DNA from: Pipra filicauda
Taxonomy: Eukaryota > Chordata > Aves > Passeriformes > Pipridae
Assembly (NCBI RefSeq): GCF_003945595.2
Contig: NW_024104510.1
Coordinates: 496,001-560,000, forward strand
Length of the DNA: 64,000 bases
Direction of reading: 5' to 3'
Notes under the pieces: model-generated
What the model was told of the DNA's origin: nothing
The model's input: the letters and a program-made list of their open reading frames with translations, nothing else
Databases searched by the model: none
Shown: positions 25,598 to 38,500 of the stretch, piece after piece
How positions within the stretch are numbered: position 1 is the first letter of the stretch
How the letters are laid out: the number at the start of each line of letters is the position of its first letter
Translations under genes and position numbers: made by a program

Positions 25598-26349
25598 AAC
25601 TCAGGCCCTGGATTATGAAAGGTAGCAGAAATTTATTTAGAAGAAATTTTGTATTTTATATGCAAGAATTGCATGGACCAGTAATAATCTTTATATAGCA
25701 GGGCAGAAGCTGACTAAGGTTAAAAGCGGGTAGCAAATTCACCCTTTGACGCTGCAACCTACAGTGAATGAGAAAATAAAATGGCCTATTGAAACCTATT
25801 TTCCCTGGCAGGTATCTTCAAAAATGCAGTTTCAATGAGGTTATCAAAACAGGTATTTCACAAGATACTAGCAATCAAACAGATTTATGAGTACTGATAG
25901 TAACAGATCATTTGATACGTGTGAAAAAGCAAACAAGCTTTCAAATAAGCCCTTCAACTCTGAGGCAGAAGCCATTAATGTAACACTAAGCAGAGGCCAG
26001 GGAGGCTGCTCTGAGCTTACATTTATGCTCAGAAATCCACCTTTTTGAAAGCTCTGTATTTGTTTTCTTTCACAGGGCAACTTTCTGGTCATTTCAAAAC
26101 CTAAGCAGCATCACACACTTTCTTCTGCACAGGCTTCCCCATTCCCCCACCTTCTGAAAGGGCAAATCATCCTAAATAACAGAGTTCAGGCTCTGCTGTT
26201 CCTGTCCAACAGCTGAAGAGAGGAGAAGCCAAACAGAAGAAGGTTGCTGTGTTACGAGATGCGGATTAGAGAGGAAACTCAGCATCCTTTATCAGGTCAT
26301 GCAAGTTAAATAGGAAGGAACTGGCTCTTGATACTTAATATGCTGCATG
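25598..26349. other. Noncoding stretch, nothing recognised
   Basis: A/T-rich sequence without a recognised repeat. Open frames are no longer than about 74 codons. Confidence 0.55.
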
Positions 26350-26500
26350 TCCATGAATACCTTGCAAATATTAACTAATCCTCATGAAACCCTTGAGACA
26401 GGTTAATATAAACCATTTATACATATGCAAGCAAACAGTCAGAGTGTCCAGAGCCTGCCTGGGCACTTTGTCAGTGACTCAGGAACTGGAGCAGTTCAGT
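26350..26500 (-). mobile_element. MIR-type SINE (antisense, old)
   Basis: ATTAACTAATCCTCATGAAA, then CCCTTGAGACAGGTTAATAT and CCATTTATACATATG. This follows the reverse complement of the MIR 3' part (TTTAATCCTCACAACAACCCT, then GAGGTAGGTATTAT, then CCATTTTACAGATG). The continuation CTGCCTGGGCACTTTGTCAG and GACTCAGGAACTGGAGC fits the core side. The tail region match is strong and the core side weaker. Ends are approximate. Confidence 0.65.
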
Positions 26501-27339
26501 CAAATGCATCTTCCAACTTTCTCTAGTCCATCTGGCTTCAGTGTCAGCAAAAAACACGACCAATATGATGTTGAAGGTCCAAGTACGGCCCAACCCTGTC
26601 AGACAAGCTCAGACATAGAATTTCATGGAAATCTGTGCTGGGATTATGGGATGGGAACCTTTTAAAGGGTTGGGATGAGAAGCTAAGAAAAAGGCTGGAC
26701 ATTTCAGTTCAGCTTTGGAAATTATGGGGTTTGTCCAGGTGTGGTTCAGTAAAAGTTGTGTGTGGCATTTACATCTACACAGACACCAAAGAAATTCCCC
26801 ATTTAGAGAATTCTCACCACTAAGACTGACAAGCTAAAAGGCATTTTCCCATGAAAGGCATGTCCTCCTTTTGTATCTAATCCAGGAATTTAATACAGCA
26901 CTTCAATAATTCAGTTTACATCCTTATGTTCTCTCTCCTCACTTTATTTAATTTCCCTGATTACTAAGGAATGAATTCCACTCCTTATTTAAGCTGGTGA
27001 GCACAGAGAAATGGCTTTTTTTTTCCTTTTTGATAGAAAAGGCTTTCATTGGCAACAAGAACCTGGCCAGTTTTATCCTATTTTCCTGTCTGAACTATGA
27101 AGACAGAGGGAAAGTGGCAAGAGAAGAAGTTTAGCCTCCAACCCTACAAAATCCAGTTGCTTGTGGCTGGGAGTGAAGTGGAGCAGCTGTGACACTGGGG
27201 ACAGTTCAGTGCAGTAGAACTAAGGGAGTCCTCAGCCACCCGAGATGAAATAAAACAAATTGTTCTATACTTGACAGCTGACAATTTAAATACTTTAAAA
27301 GAAGTTACTTCAGCAAGAGAACTGACTGCTCAAAGCACG

Positions 27340-27522
27340 GGAGGCACATATAGCAATTTGATATGGGGATGGAATCCAGGACTCCCAGGATCTGTTCCCA
27401 GCCTGGGCCAATGGCCTCCTGTGAAATTAGGAGGCCAGCAACCACTCAACAGCTTTTTCCTCAGTTTATTCTTCTATATAGGATGTTATAGTACTTAAAT
27501 GCAGGACTTCACAGAGGATGTG
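27340..27522 (+). mobile_element. MIR-type SINE (sense, nearly complete)
   Basis: Sense order of MIR blocks: a tRNA-side part GGAATCCAGGACTCCCAGG and TCTGTTCCCAGCC (like AGGACTCCTGGGTTC, TATTCCCAGC). Then comes a gap, then a tail ACAGCTTTTTCCTCAGTTTA, TTCTTCTATATAGGATGTTA, TAGTACTTAAATG and CTTCACAGAGGATG. The last part corresponds to CCTCAGTTTCCTCATCTG, AATGGGATAATAGTACCTA and CTTCACAGGGTTGTGAGGAT. Blocks from both ends make this one of the most complete old SINEs in the window. Ends are approximate. Confidence 0.65.
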
Positions 27523-27587
27523 TTCCTACAATTCACTATGTGAGCTGCAACGAACCAGCTCACTGCTTGGACATCGTGGGCTGAAGA

Positions 27588-27665
27588 GTGACTGAATTAC
27601 TCCATGCCTTGGTTTTCCACTGACATAAAGAGAATATTCACGTGCCTTGAGACATTGGATGGAAA
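27588..27665 (+). mobile_element. Second MIR-like tail fragment (sense)
   Basis: ACTCCATGCCTTGGTTTTCC, then CATAAAGAGAATATTCACG, then TGCCTTGAGACATTGGATG. This resembles the MIR 3' region (CTCTGTGCCTCAGTTTCCCC, AAAATGGGAATAATAC, CTCATAGGGTTGTTGTGAGG). It lies 65 bases after the end of the preceding sense copy and repeats the same region of the element, so it is a separate insertion or a duplicated tail. Shorter and more diverged, hence less certain. Confidence 0.45.
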
Positions 27666-30600
27666 AGAAATGCAAACACAAAAGTGCTACTCTTCTATTG
27701 AGAGGAAGAGACAGGTTAAATTCTACCCTTTTGGTTCCCTGCTCCATTGGGATTGGCATGAAAACATAAAGATGACAGGCTGGGCCCCACTCTATTAAGA
27801 TTTAAATTTAGCAAGGAACTGGAAAATTACTGGGAGCCTTATGTCTAACCTCTGCCTCAGAAACAAATATGCATAATTCTTGTCCCATAGCTAAATTTGA
27901 ATGAATTACCAAATGTTGGGCCAATAAAAGAACTGTCCAACACAAACCTTATCTGCCTGAGATGCACGTATCTGCTTACAATATCCTTTGTTAGTTAAAC
28001 AAAACAGAATCATTGTTGCTAAGAAGTTAATATTGTTTAAGATTCACTGGCTAACACACAGAACACTTTCCTGAGTTGCCCCAAACGCATTCCTTTTCTG
28101 ATCTCTTAATTTCTCCCCCGCTTTTTTTCCTTTTGTACTGACTTGGCTAAGGCCGGCGTTTTCTTTAGGTGAACTTGCTCGTAAGGTGATATGAACTTTG
28201 AGGCAGACAAACATTTCAGCTGATACAGTGCAGGGTAAATAGCTGTTCAGATCAGAGCAAACAATTCATTTGAAGAGCAAAATATAAGTAAACTAATTCC
28301 CCAAGCATTAAACAGGAGCCTACTTGCTCTATCTCCTACCAGCTCACCCTCTTCTCGATTATTTCCCTAATCTGCTTGTAGCCTTTTAAACCTGTGTTGC
28401 CAGTGTCCAAAATTCCTTCCTCCAAGGAGTGACTTATGGCAGAACAAAGCCAACTGTAGTGTTCCAATGCGTCTGTGAATGAATGAACACCCTTCAATGC
28501 TCTCTGTGATGTATTTTTTAATTTGATCATCATTTCCACTGCTGGGACAGTACATGACACAAACATCCACACAGAAATGAAAATAAAAAGAAACACTTCA
28601 TTACCAGAGCCATAAAAGTCAAGATGCCAGATGTAAAACACATCCCTGGCAGAAGGGCACCACCCCATTACAGCAGCAGAGCGCTGCTAATGTCCATCTG
28701 ATGATAGCAAAGCTGCACTTGGTATTGATCTGCTAAAACCATCCCATCCTCTCTCTACATTTTCCATGCCCTGCAGCATTATAAGGCCTAGCATTTAAAA
28801 CACACTTTTATCAGGATAGTTTCACCCACCGTGTAGGTGTCTGCCTAGAGAACTCTGCCCATGTAAGAGGTTACCACATCACATCTCTGTCTGATGAAGT
28901 TTACACCAGCAGAAACCCAGAGAGTCGCCTGGTTTGTGAGCTGTGAGAGCTCTCCAGGATGCTTGGCCACAGCTAAGGAAAGCCAAGAAGGGTAAACGAG
29001 GGCACAGCAAACTCCCTGACATTGTAACCAGACATCCTGAGCATCTCTGCACAAGGTTGCAGCCGGCAGCGTGGGCAGGCACAGATATGCTGAAGGTATG
29101 TAGGCGAGACATACTTACAAAACCAAAGAACATCTTTCTGCTCTCACAAAACCAGCATTGATAAGAGTCACTTTTTACAGCACGTGCTTCCCCATCGGAG
29201 GTTAACATCTCGAATGTTTGGCTTTCACTGGCTACCAATTTTTCTAGCATAAGGACTGATGGAAAACATTTTTGACAGTCTGAAAAATGAAGCCTTTCAT
29301 TTTACACACAAAACAGGCAGAGAATTGGAGGCAGCAGTGGCAGCTGCAGGAGCTAGAGACCAGTCTGAGGGTCCATGTCAGATCTTTAATGGATTTCATT
29401 CCACAGGCTGGCAGTGAGAAGCCCCTTAAGCTATGAGCAGTCCTTTTAACCATACCAACAGCAAACTCATCTCCAGCAAGTACAGGGGGACTGAAATCCA
29501 ACTAAAACTCATGGCCCCTGCACAAATTCACTCTGAATTTCTGCTGGCATCAAGAAGGCCTCATTGGGAGGATAATGTTCAGACCTAAATGTGTATCACA
29601 GCCAAGAAGTGACAGGTGAAGTGGGCTATCTCTGCATTGAATGCATTTGACACCTCTCACTAACTTTTCAAGGCAGGAAGGCACAAGATATGCCCTAGCA
29701 TAGTAGAAATGACTATCAGAGCTAAAATATGATCATCAAATGTGTTGACTGAGTTTGTCTTGCAAAGGATCTTTAAAATCTGGCTGTCTGAGGGCTCCTG
29801 AAATAGCATTTTCCAAAGATTTACAAAAAACTACAATGAAGTAGTCAGTGAAGATGCATCATTGCCCCATCCTGGGCAGAATTAGAATATTTCATCACAT
29901 GTCATCAACCACTACAGGAAAAAAGCTCATGGTGACTCATCATGATTGAGGTTGTAGGGATCTGTGGATTCAGAGCACAAGGAATTAGTCTGAGGCACAG
30001 CTCTGTCCACTGGGAAATCTCACATGGCTGTGACATACAGCACAGACCATTTGTGACACTCCCATATGCCCCTGAAATTTTATTTTTTTTTTTTTGAAGT
30101 GTATCAACAACACAAAGTCTCAATTCAAATGTTAATTTAAGAGCTAGATAGAAGAACATGTTCCTTTTCAGATCAAGGAAGATCAGTCAATAAAATCAGA
30201 TTAAACGAAACATTAAATGATGCCAAGATCAAAGAGTTTTTCATCTCAGAAATGCCTCCCTACTACTCGACGGTTAGATACAATCACAGCAGATCATAAC
30301 TAAAGAGATTCAGAGCATCCATTAGAAAAAAAAAAAAAAAGAGAAAAAGAAAGGAAAAAAGAACCATGCCCTAGATCTAAATTGCAGAAGGACTATTCCC
30401 TTCTGCCTTCAAAACACTGCATAATTTGCTTTCCAGATCAATTGGGGTATCCTTTTTCACATTGCAGAATACTCACACTCTCTGGAACCAGGAACTGAGA
30501 TAAGCCTCCCAGGAACTAAGGACTGTCACAAACCTCCCACTTGCTGATCCAAAACATAACTCTTTCAGCAGCTTGCACAGCCATAAGCACAGAGGATCAT

Positions 30601-33600
30601 AGAAATACACATCCCATGCACACACGTAAACACTTCATGGCACAGACAACCCTGCAAGGAGCACCAACGGAGAGCAGGGGATACGTGACAGACAAACGTG
30701 GCCCGTCACTTCACTGCCACACTGGGGCTTGGGGCAGAGGGAATGGCCAAGCAGGAGCACATAGGAGGCTTCTAACCCCCAGTCCAGGGCAGTATGTACT
30801 TCCATGAACCCATCACAAACCCAGACCAGGAGTCTTCCCTTACAAATCCCTTCCTGCCTTACTTCACTTAACGATGGACTCTCCACCTCTGCTCTGCATG
30901 CAGGTTCACCTGCCGTGGACCCTTTCTTGCACTAGTCCAGCTCTACAACAGCTCCTATAACTTTCCCCTTTCCTCCAACTCAGTTACATAAGCTACTATC
31001 TACCTGCTATTTTAGATTATACATAGCAACATGATGGGGAAAACAGAAACAGCAACTTTGGGTTAATTTCCCTCCCTCCTCTCTTTGTTTGGTTTTCTGG
31101 AACTACTTCATCCCAAACATTTGTAAATAGTGCTTGGAGTTACATTCCAAGTTCCAGCAGTAAACACTAAACTAGCTAATATATATATAGAAGGATCCCT
31201 GTTCTTCCAGTGTATCCAGGCAACCTTGCAATACAAAGTTAAAGTACAGCTATTTGTTCAAAAAGTGTTTTCACAGCTATTTCCTCTTCCCCCCCCCTTG
31301 CCTTTTTCCACTAGGCACTACTTATATTTATCATCTGGAGATTCTGTTCCCTTTTTCCTTTTTAAAAACTTCATAACAGCTTGTTTCAAGACCAGCAAAG
31401 CACAGACATTTACCTTATAACAAAGTTTGATTTAGTTTAAGAAGAATGAAAGAAAATGAGCAAAAGTTACACAAGAACACCTGAATATAACTCTTTTGTC
31501 AAATTTCACAGTAACTCTGGAAAGAGATTTCCAAATACTCAGGAAAGCAGAATGTTGTAAGGAAGGAAAAAAGCACATTTACACAAACAGTGAAGCAAGC
31601 TGAAAACGTGGTTTATTATATCCTACCTAACTCTAGTTAGGTTTCAGAATAAAAAAAAGTTTCTTCAGAGAACACAGGTCAGGCTGAACTAAAATTTTTC
31701 CAAAGGCAAATATCAATTTTTATTAAATTTTCCAATTGAGAGTTTTTTTGGAGTAAAGCCAGCATCTCAACAGGAAATGTTTTTCATTTCAAAATGTCAA
31801 TTCAAAATGAAAACTGTTACTTTGACATATTTGATTCCTTTCTTTTGATAGGCAGTGTTGACATTTTTTATGTTTAATTTATGTTGTTGCTTATTTGAAA
31901 ATCTCTTCAGAATATTTTTCTACTATATGGCTCAAATTTTCATCTTTTGCTTCCTATTCTGATTAGAAACTATTTTTCCTCCTATTAAAGCCGCCTTCTG
32001 GGCTAAAAAAGTCTGCTGGACATTCCCTGTTCTCAGTGCCATTCTTTTCTCATGAAGTGCTACAGTACATAGTTGACATTTTTTAATCAGAATAATAGCC
32101 AATTAAATACCTCCCATTTTGAAAAAAATATGAAAACATTTATTGTTTTCAGCCTTCATGGTGAGGGGAGAAGGAGAAATAGGGAAAATGCTCTGAAGAT
32201 GCAACAAGACATTTTAGCAATAGCAATCTCGTGCCATGTTTTTTCACAGCTGCCTTTGTGTTTTCCAGCTATCTCCATGTGTCCACCAAACTAAACAGTG
32301 GGTGACACTAAAGTTATGAAATCAACTTCTACTTCCTCTCCAGAAGCAAAACCCACTTCCTAAGTTATAGTTTTTGCCTTTACAGAATCTGCAGATGTGG
32401 GGTCCTGCAGATGAACCGGGAAAACCAGTCTAACACAAGGAAGAGCTAGAAATTAATATGCCATATTTATTAAGTACAGAGTAGTTTACACATTTCAAGT
32501 GTTCAGAATGAACTCCCATTGCCTTTTCCAGGCAACTCAGCTTCCAGCAAAGCGCCTTTTTCAAAGTGCTTTGTTCCTCAATTTACCAAAAAGGAAGCAA
32601 TGGGCATGAGGGCAGATGCTGTTTTAGTAAGCACAGACTCCTATTGGGCAAGTGGCTTTTCCTGAAGTTGTTTATGCTGAGAGCTGACTTTGAGAAGCTG
32701 AGGTCAGCAAGGGAATATAGTTTATGGTTTGGTCTCAGAGTCGCTGTGTAATTTATCTTCCAAGTCTTGGTGTTCAGAGGAAACTACCTTCAGTCACAGT
32801 CTTTTTCCTCACCTCAGGGCTAAATCAGTGAAGATCTTGAATGATTACTGACAGCTTGAGCCCCTAGGGTGATATCTAAGAATAAAGGTAGCAGGTAAGG
32901 GCCACAACAAAGTTCTCACTTTGATGAATTCCTTAATTCTGGCAGCTTCTCCAAAGAACATGCTGGGTTCCACTAAAATTGATGGGACTGGTGAAACAGA
33001 ACTGTTGGTCAGTGATTTTCATTTGCCAGTGGCACCTCATAAAAATTAACCCCCAGGTCTTTGATGCTACATTATAACTATCTAGTCCCCATGGTAGCAC
33101 AAGGAGAACATCAATAACTTCTTAAGTTCAGTTATAAAGTACCTGAACAAATAAAGTACTTGGCAAATAAAACAGCTAATAAAGATCAAGAAAGATGCTG
33201 TTACAACACATCAATTTCCTGGGCCCTGATTACAGCAACGATAAAATGCTAAAAAAAAGAAGTAAGAACAATCACGGTCATGTGTACATCCCATTTTCCT
33301 GTTATTTGCCAATAATAAAAAAGGAGTATAACCCCAAGACAGAAAAACATTTCTAACAAATATGTTATCAAAAGTCTCAGAAAGATGTCAACGTCTGTTC
33401 AGGCACTGCAACACATTTCCTATTTCATTGCTCCCATCCATCAAGGCAAACTGTGGTTAAAAGGAACAATTTCTCATGGTTATAAAATACAGGACTCAGG
33501 CAGAAAGTCAACAGCCTTGTTCATGCTTCCGGTGCAACTTCTGCATAGAACTTTCTCTTTGTTTTGATTTCTCTCTTTTTTTTTTCCTTTTAAACAAAAA

Positions 33601-33848
33601 TAGTCATATTGAACAAACTAGTCAGGATGGAAGGGAAACAGTTCAAAAGGTGTTTTTAAATACTTTTCCATCTCAGCTGGGCAACAATTCATAATGTTAC
33701 TTGCAGCAAGAAGTCTGGGTGAGTACAGACTGCCCCGTGTGCTCCCAGGCACAGCAGGGGGACAAGGAATATTGATTTTGCTGGTGATGAGCTTTTGTCG
33801 TCATGGTATCAGGGCTGAAATGTTTGCCACCTTCCTTCTAATGTAAGG
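27666..33848. other. Noncoding stretch, no gene recognised
   Basis: A/T-rich. T13 run at 30083-30095, an A-rich tract at 30326-30361 (listed), a C run at about 31289-31297 and a short TA block near 31173. A 110-codon ATG-started open frame on the - strand (28336-28668) has a hydrophobic segment but no family resemblance or splice support. The part 31740-32170 is especially A/T-rich. Confidence 0.6.
30326..30361. repeat. A-rich low-complexity tract
   Basis: A15 followed by a mixture of A and G to about 30361. It could be a decayed poly(A) tail, but no element body was recognised on its 5' side. Confidence 0.85.
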
Positions 33849-33873
33849 TAGTTGCCCAAGCTTTGGGCAACTA
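33849..33873. repeat. Perfect 11-bp inverted repeat (hairpin)
   Basis: Left arm TAGTTGCCCAA (33849-33859), loop GCT, right arm TTGGGCAACTA (33863-33873). The arms are exact reverse complements. One more wobble pair (G at 33848, T at 33874) is possible in RNA. Too short for a microRNA precursor. It could be a tiny palindromic insertion or simply chance. Confidence 0.8.
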
Positions 33874-34699
33874 TCACAACACAAATATCACCTCCCTTAA
33901 GCTTTGTGTAAATAAATGTCTTGGCAGGAGCTCGCATTTCTGGATTACCTCTGCACATAAATATTACTTCATTTCCTTAAAAGCAAAAAGCAGCTAGATG
34001 GGGGTGGGAGTTTGTTTGGTGATTAACTCTGCCTTTTCCTGCTCTCATCCCCCCAAAGTTGGGTATAAACAGAAAAATAATTCAGACACACAGCCAAGAA
34101 AATAGCTTGGTTGGGTAAACTTTTCCAAATGGAAATGGAGTTTCAGCACCAAAGATGGTTCTGTTGTGGGACAGGACAGTGTGTTATGATGCTCTTCCAG
34201 TTATCTGAACTCAGCAAATGTTACTCTCCTACTCCCCAGGAATTACAGTGCATCGTTCCTCCATTCCCTGCAGACAGGCACTTCAGCACCCAAAAACCTC
34301 TCCCAGCAGTGGTACCAGGTACTGCTCTAGAGCCACAAGTGTCTCCCCACTTTCCAACACTCCTGTCCACAGACAGCATAGTCTGGTTTCTGAAAACAGG
34401 ATCTGATCCCCAGGCAAGGGTTTGTTCCAAATCCCTGTGAAATAGTGAATGACCTTCAATTATTTTGGGTCATACTTACTACAGAAGACCAAGTAGAAAT
34501 GAAATCCTGAAGACATAGAAAAGCCCTGCATCTAGCAAGAGTGAAAATGTGGGAATTTTTAATCAAGGGGACTGACTTGTTTGACATGCTTGATTTTTAC
34601 AGCTGCTGTTGATAGATGCTCCTAGGAAGGTGTCAAGTTGGTAGGTTCCAGTCATGGAAAAACAACTGCTGCTATTGTAGGATGTTGGTGTTGTGCTGT
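33874..34699. other. Noncoding stretch upstream of the CR1 copy
   Basis: No repeat or gene recognised. Overlapping open frames of 62-109 codons on both strands between 34111 and 34440 have no recognisable content. Confidence 0.55.
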
Positions 34700-35515
34700 G
34701 CAGCCCTTCAGAAGGACCTCAACAGGTTGGAGAGATGGGCAGAGGAGAACTGCCCAACATTCAGCAAAGGCAGATGAAGGGTCCTGCACCTGGGGAAGAA
34801 TAACCTCAGGCACCAGCACAGGCTGGGGGCTGACCTGCTGGGAAGCAGCTCTGCAGGGAAGGACCTGGGGGTCCTGGTGGACAACAAGCTGTTTCTTGAG
34901 CCAGCAGTGTCCCTTATGGCCAAGCAGGCCAATGGGATCCTGTCATGCATTAAGAAGAGCATTGCCAGCAGGTTGAGGGAGGTGATCCTGCCCCTCTACT
35001 CAGGCCTGGTGAGGCACATCTGGAGCACTGTGTGCAGTTCTGGGCTCCTCAGGACAAGAGAGACATGGAGCTCCTGAAGCAGCTCCAGTGGAGGCTGATA
35101 AAGATGATTAATGGATTGGAGCATCTCTCTGAGGAAAGGCTGAGGGAGCTGGGCCTGTTCAGCCTTGAGGAGAGACAGCTGAGAGAGGACCTCATCAATG
35201 TCTATCAGTATCTGAAGGTAGGGTGTCAATAGGATGGACCAGGCTCTGGTTGGTGCTACCAGGCAATAGGACAAGAGGCACTGAGCAGAAATTGAGGGAC
35301 AGGAAGTTCCACCAGAACATGAGGAAGAACTTTACTGTGCAGTGACTGTACACTGGAACACATTGCACAGAGTTGTGGAGTCTCCCTCACTGGAGATATT
35401 CCAGAACCGTCTGGACACAATCCTGTGCTATGTGCTCTAGGATGACACTGCTTGAACAGGGAGGTTGGAACAGATGACCCACTGTGGTCCCTTCCAACCT
35501 CACCCGTTCTGTGAA
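34700..35515 (+). mobile_element. CR1 LINE, 5'-truncated copy with ORF2 C-terminus and 3' end
   Basis: CR1 is a non-LTR retrotransposon. Its ORF2 encodes endonuclease and reverse transcriptase, and new copies are usually 5'-truncated. This copy keeps the C-terminal part of ORF2, the 3' UTR and the 3' end (CCCTTCCAACCTC, then TTCTGTGA). The protein is recognisable in two frames: KDLGVLVDNKL, AKQANGI and [12 protein letters not shown] in the frame of 34877, then [26 protein letters not shown] and [12 protein letters not shown] in the frame of 35032. The shift lies near 35007-35014, where one base seems lost from the usual GGCCCCAC. An in-frame TGA at 34775-34777 also breaks it. The domain continues to about 35230, followed by 3' UTR. 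It is dead and moderately old. Two apparent single-exon proteins here are only this element. Confidence 0.95.
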
Positions 35516-38500
35516 ATCAAAGCCCTTCAACTCCTGGAAGACATGAATAAAATCCACAGATCACTTGTAAATCAAGGAGATGAATCCAAGGGACAACCAC
35601 TTAAAACAAATGGGCCGGATCCGCAGTGTGACTTGGATACCACCATGTCAATTTATACCATGCGAGGGATCCATCCTGCATATTTTAAAGCAGTAAATTT
35701 TGACTAGATTAGGCTGGCCTTAATCACGAAAACGTTCTCTTTAGGGAATGGCTGTCACTCAAGAGAGAATTAACAGAACACAGCCATTGTTAACAGGAGA
35801 ATGGAGGCCAAATGCTTTTCTGGCCAGCCCCTGTGGAAGGGCTGTGAGATCAGAAGTGAGGAAGAAGTGTCCTTGCTAGCTCTACCAGGACTTCAGCAGG
35901 TTGCAGAGGTATTTTTCCTCTGGACAGGACAGCATATGCTCCTTCAAAATACATACTTGGCAGACGGAATCAAACTTGGAGAGGAAAGCAAGAGAGATTT
36001 AGAGAATTGAAAGTCAGACTAGATACCGTCTTCACACACTCAGCCAGCAATCTGGAACTAACTTATCTGCTAGGAAAATGCAACTGCTGTCATCAGCAGT
36101 CCTCATTATACATTTCAACTGCCCCAAACTACCACATAATTGCATATTCCTTCCTCCTTTTCACGCGCCAAGTAGCAAACAGGTGTGCTCCCACCCAGCT
36201 TTCCCCATTTGAAGTAACAATGATTCCCCTGACAGAAGTCCCTCCCTTTCCACCAAATCTTCTCTCCAGGATTCCCAGGTGTACATAATATAAACCCTCA
36301 GTGGTGACTTAAGTGTTTTTTTACCCTCCTCCATGAAAAACCAAGTAGGATCCAGCAATGTGGTTTGAGAGACCAAGGCAAATGTGCAAGACATATAGAA
36401 ACATCTTGCCAACTGCAGAGCAGTCTGGATCGAGGCATGAGATTCATCCAAGGCACAGTTTCATTGCCTTCATCTGGATTATGAAAAGAATAGATTTGGC
36501 GTGGAGACCAAATTGATCCATCTGAATATAAACTGATAGCGGTAATTAGAGCTGGTATGAACTATTGCAACTGCTTGTATCTCTTTCCTTGGTTCTTTGC
36601 TGCCCAGCAGACTAGTTCAATTCATCACTGTATTAAATAATGAAGCTTCTATTCTTAGCAATAGTTTATACTGCCCAAAACATTGTGTTCCAACCCTGTG
36701 GCAAACCTGGAAAGAGTCTAGAAATAGGCAATGAAAATGTGAGACAGATTCTTATACACAAAGGCCTGTACAGTTCAAGGTGAAGACAAATCCCAAGGGA
36801 CATGGGAGCGCTATACAGACTAGACAATAGCACAGGGAAAGCTGGCAATGTCATGTACCCATGGGGGAAGCAAGAACAATCAAAGTCTTTACTTATACCA
36901 CAAGAATTCAGCTGCAGACAAAAATAAAATTATCTTCTTCTTCTCCAAAACCACGAGTTAGACACGCAGATAATAATTCAGAAACAAGCAATAGATAGAA
37001 ATGTTGCTTATCAGCTTATACCTTTAGTTTTCATTCTCATTTTAGGTGAAAACTGAATCTGCCTCTTACAGGCATTGACTCGTCTGAAACCAGATCTAGT
37101 TGAAGGATCCCCAAACCATACCATTTCCAGGAGAAGAAGGGATTAAAAAACCCAAAACCAACAAAACACTGGGATAATTTCAAAATATGAACTTTCTAAA
37201 AGACAGAGGGAATGGGTGAGGCAAACCTACTGACTGGAAGATAAAGTATCAGGTCATAAATTGGCTGTGCACTGTAATACAAAGTTTAAGCAGGAACAAA
37301 TTTGAGAAGGGACATGCAAGAAGATCCCACCATGAGGCCCTTGGTGCTTCTGCCCTCCTTAGCCCACAGTGCCAGATGTCACAAAGAGACCAAGGGTGTG
37401 CTCCAGATGCTTCCAGGAGGACCCCATCCACATCAGGTAGGACAAGCAGGAGCCCCAGGGCCTTTGGTTTGTGTAAGCCTGCCAGAAATCTCCAGCAGCT
37501 ATGTAAGGAGCGGCCTGGCCATGCGTTTGTGGTCTTCTGAGGGGTTCAGCTGTGTGGGCAGCACCTCTGATCACAAGCACTTCTGAGGAAAAGCTCTGCA
37601 TTATCAACTGCCTCAAGCTGCGTTTAATGAGGAACAAGGTCCTCTCTTCTCTCCATGTTGCAATTTTCCAGATAGGCTTCATGCCTACCTGAAGCCTCTG
37701 TGATTCTCAGGGAACTGCTCATTTGTGTCAGTTAACCTGTAGTTTGCAACAACAGCCTGAGACATTGGCATGAAACTGTCTGGTAGCATTATTCCCACAA
37801 GATATTTGGATAGCACTGACATGAAGTGGCTTATGGCAGGTATCAGATAAAGAGGATGTTTCTGAACACTTCAACTACTGTTTCCAAGATATTTTTGGCT
37901 CAAGGAGTAAAGCTCTCTGAAAAGCAGTTTATGCTGGTGTATAAATACATCATGATTCTACTCTATAGCAAGAGCAGAGGCCAAGGATCCTACTATTATT
38001 AGGTAAGTGCACCTACTCTTTTTCATTAGTCTTGATCAAGTACATATTAAGGTCTTCAAAACATCTTCAGCAATTTAGGATCAGAGTTCATGAGGAACCC
38101 ATCATCTCCTTATGACTAGATATGAAAGATACTTTAAAGAGATATTTAGAATTTCTGGCAGGACTCACCAGTTCTGTGCTCATCACCCTGGGACTCCTTT
38201 CTCCACTTAGCATAAAGAAGAGCATGCAGATGACATCTGTCCAACTCATGTTGCACATACACTGCAGGAGTAAAACATGAGCGTTTGAAAAGCTTAGCTT
38301 CTACTCTGAGAGAGCCACATCACCTGATGCAGGTGGGTTTATTGGGTTTTCAATTTTGGAGAAGGGCTGAGAGGTCCTGAGACTTTATACTTCTAATATT
38401 ATACCTGCTAACAGCTGAAATTTGCCACCAAACTCTTACTTTTTTCCCCACTTCCAGCTGACCACAACAGAATCTGGAAGGCCATGCTTGGGTCTCTGCA

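Noticed and set aside
28336..28668. 110-codon - strand frame with a real ATG in fair context and a hydrophobic segment
   Set aside because: No family resemblance, no promoter or splice support, and about ten frames of this length are expected by chance in the window. Kept here only as a remote possibility.
34877..35232. Two overlapping + strand open frames that look like real protein
   Set aside because: They are the two frame-shifted pieces of the CR1 ORF2 C-terminus and are annotated as part of the mobile element, not as host genes.
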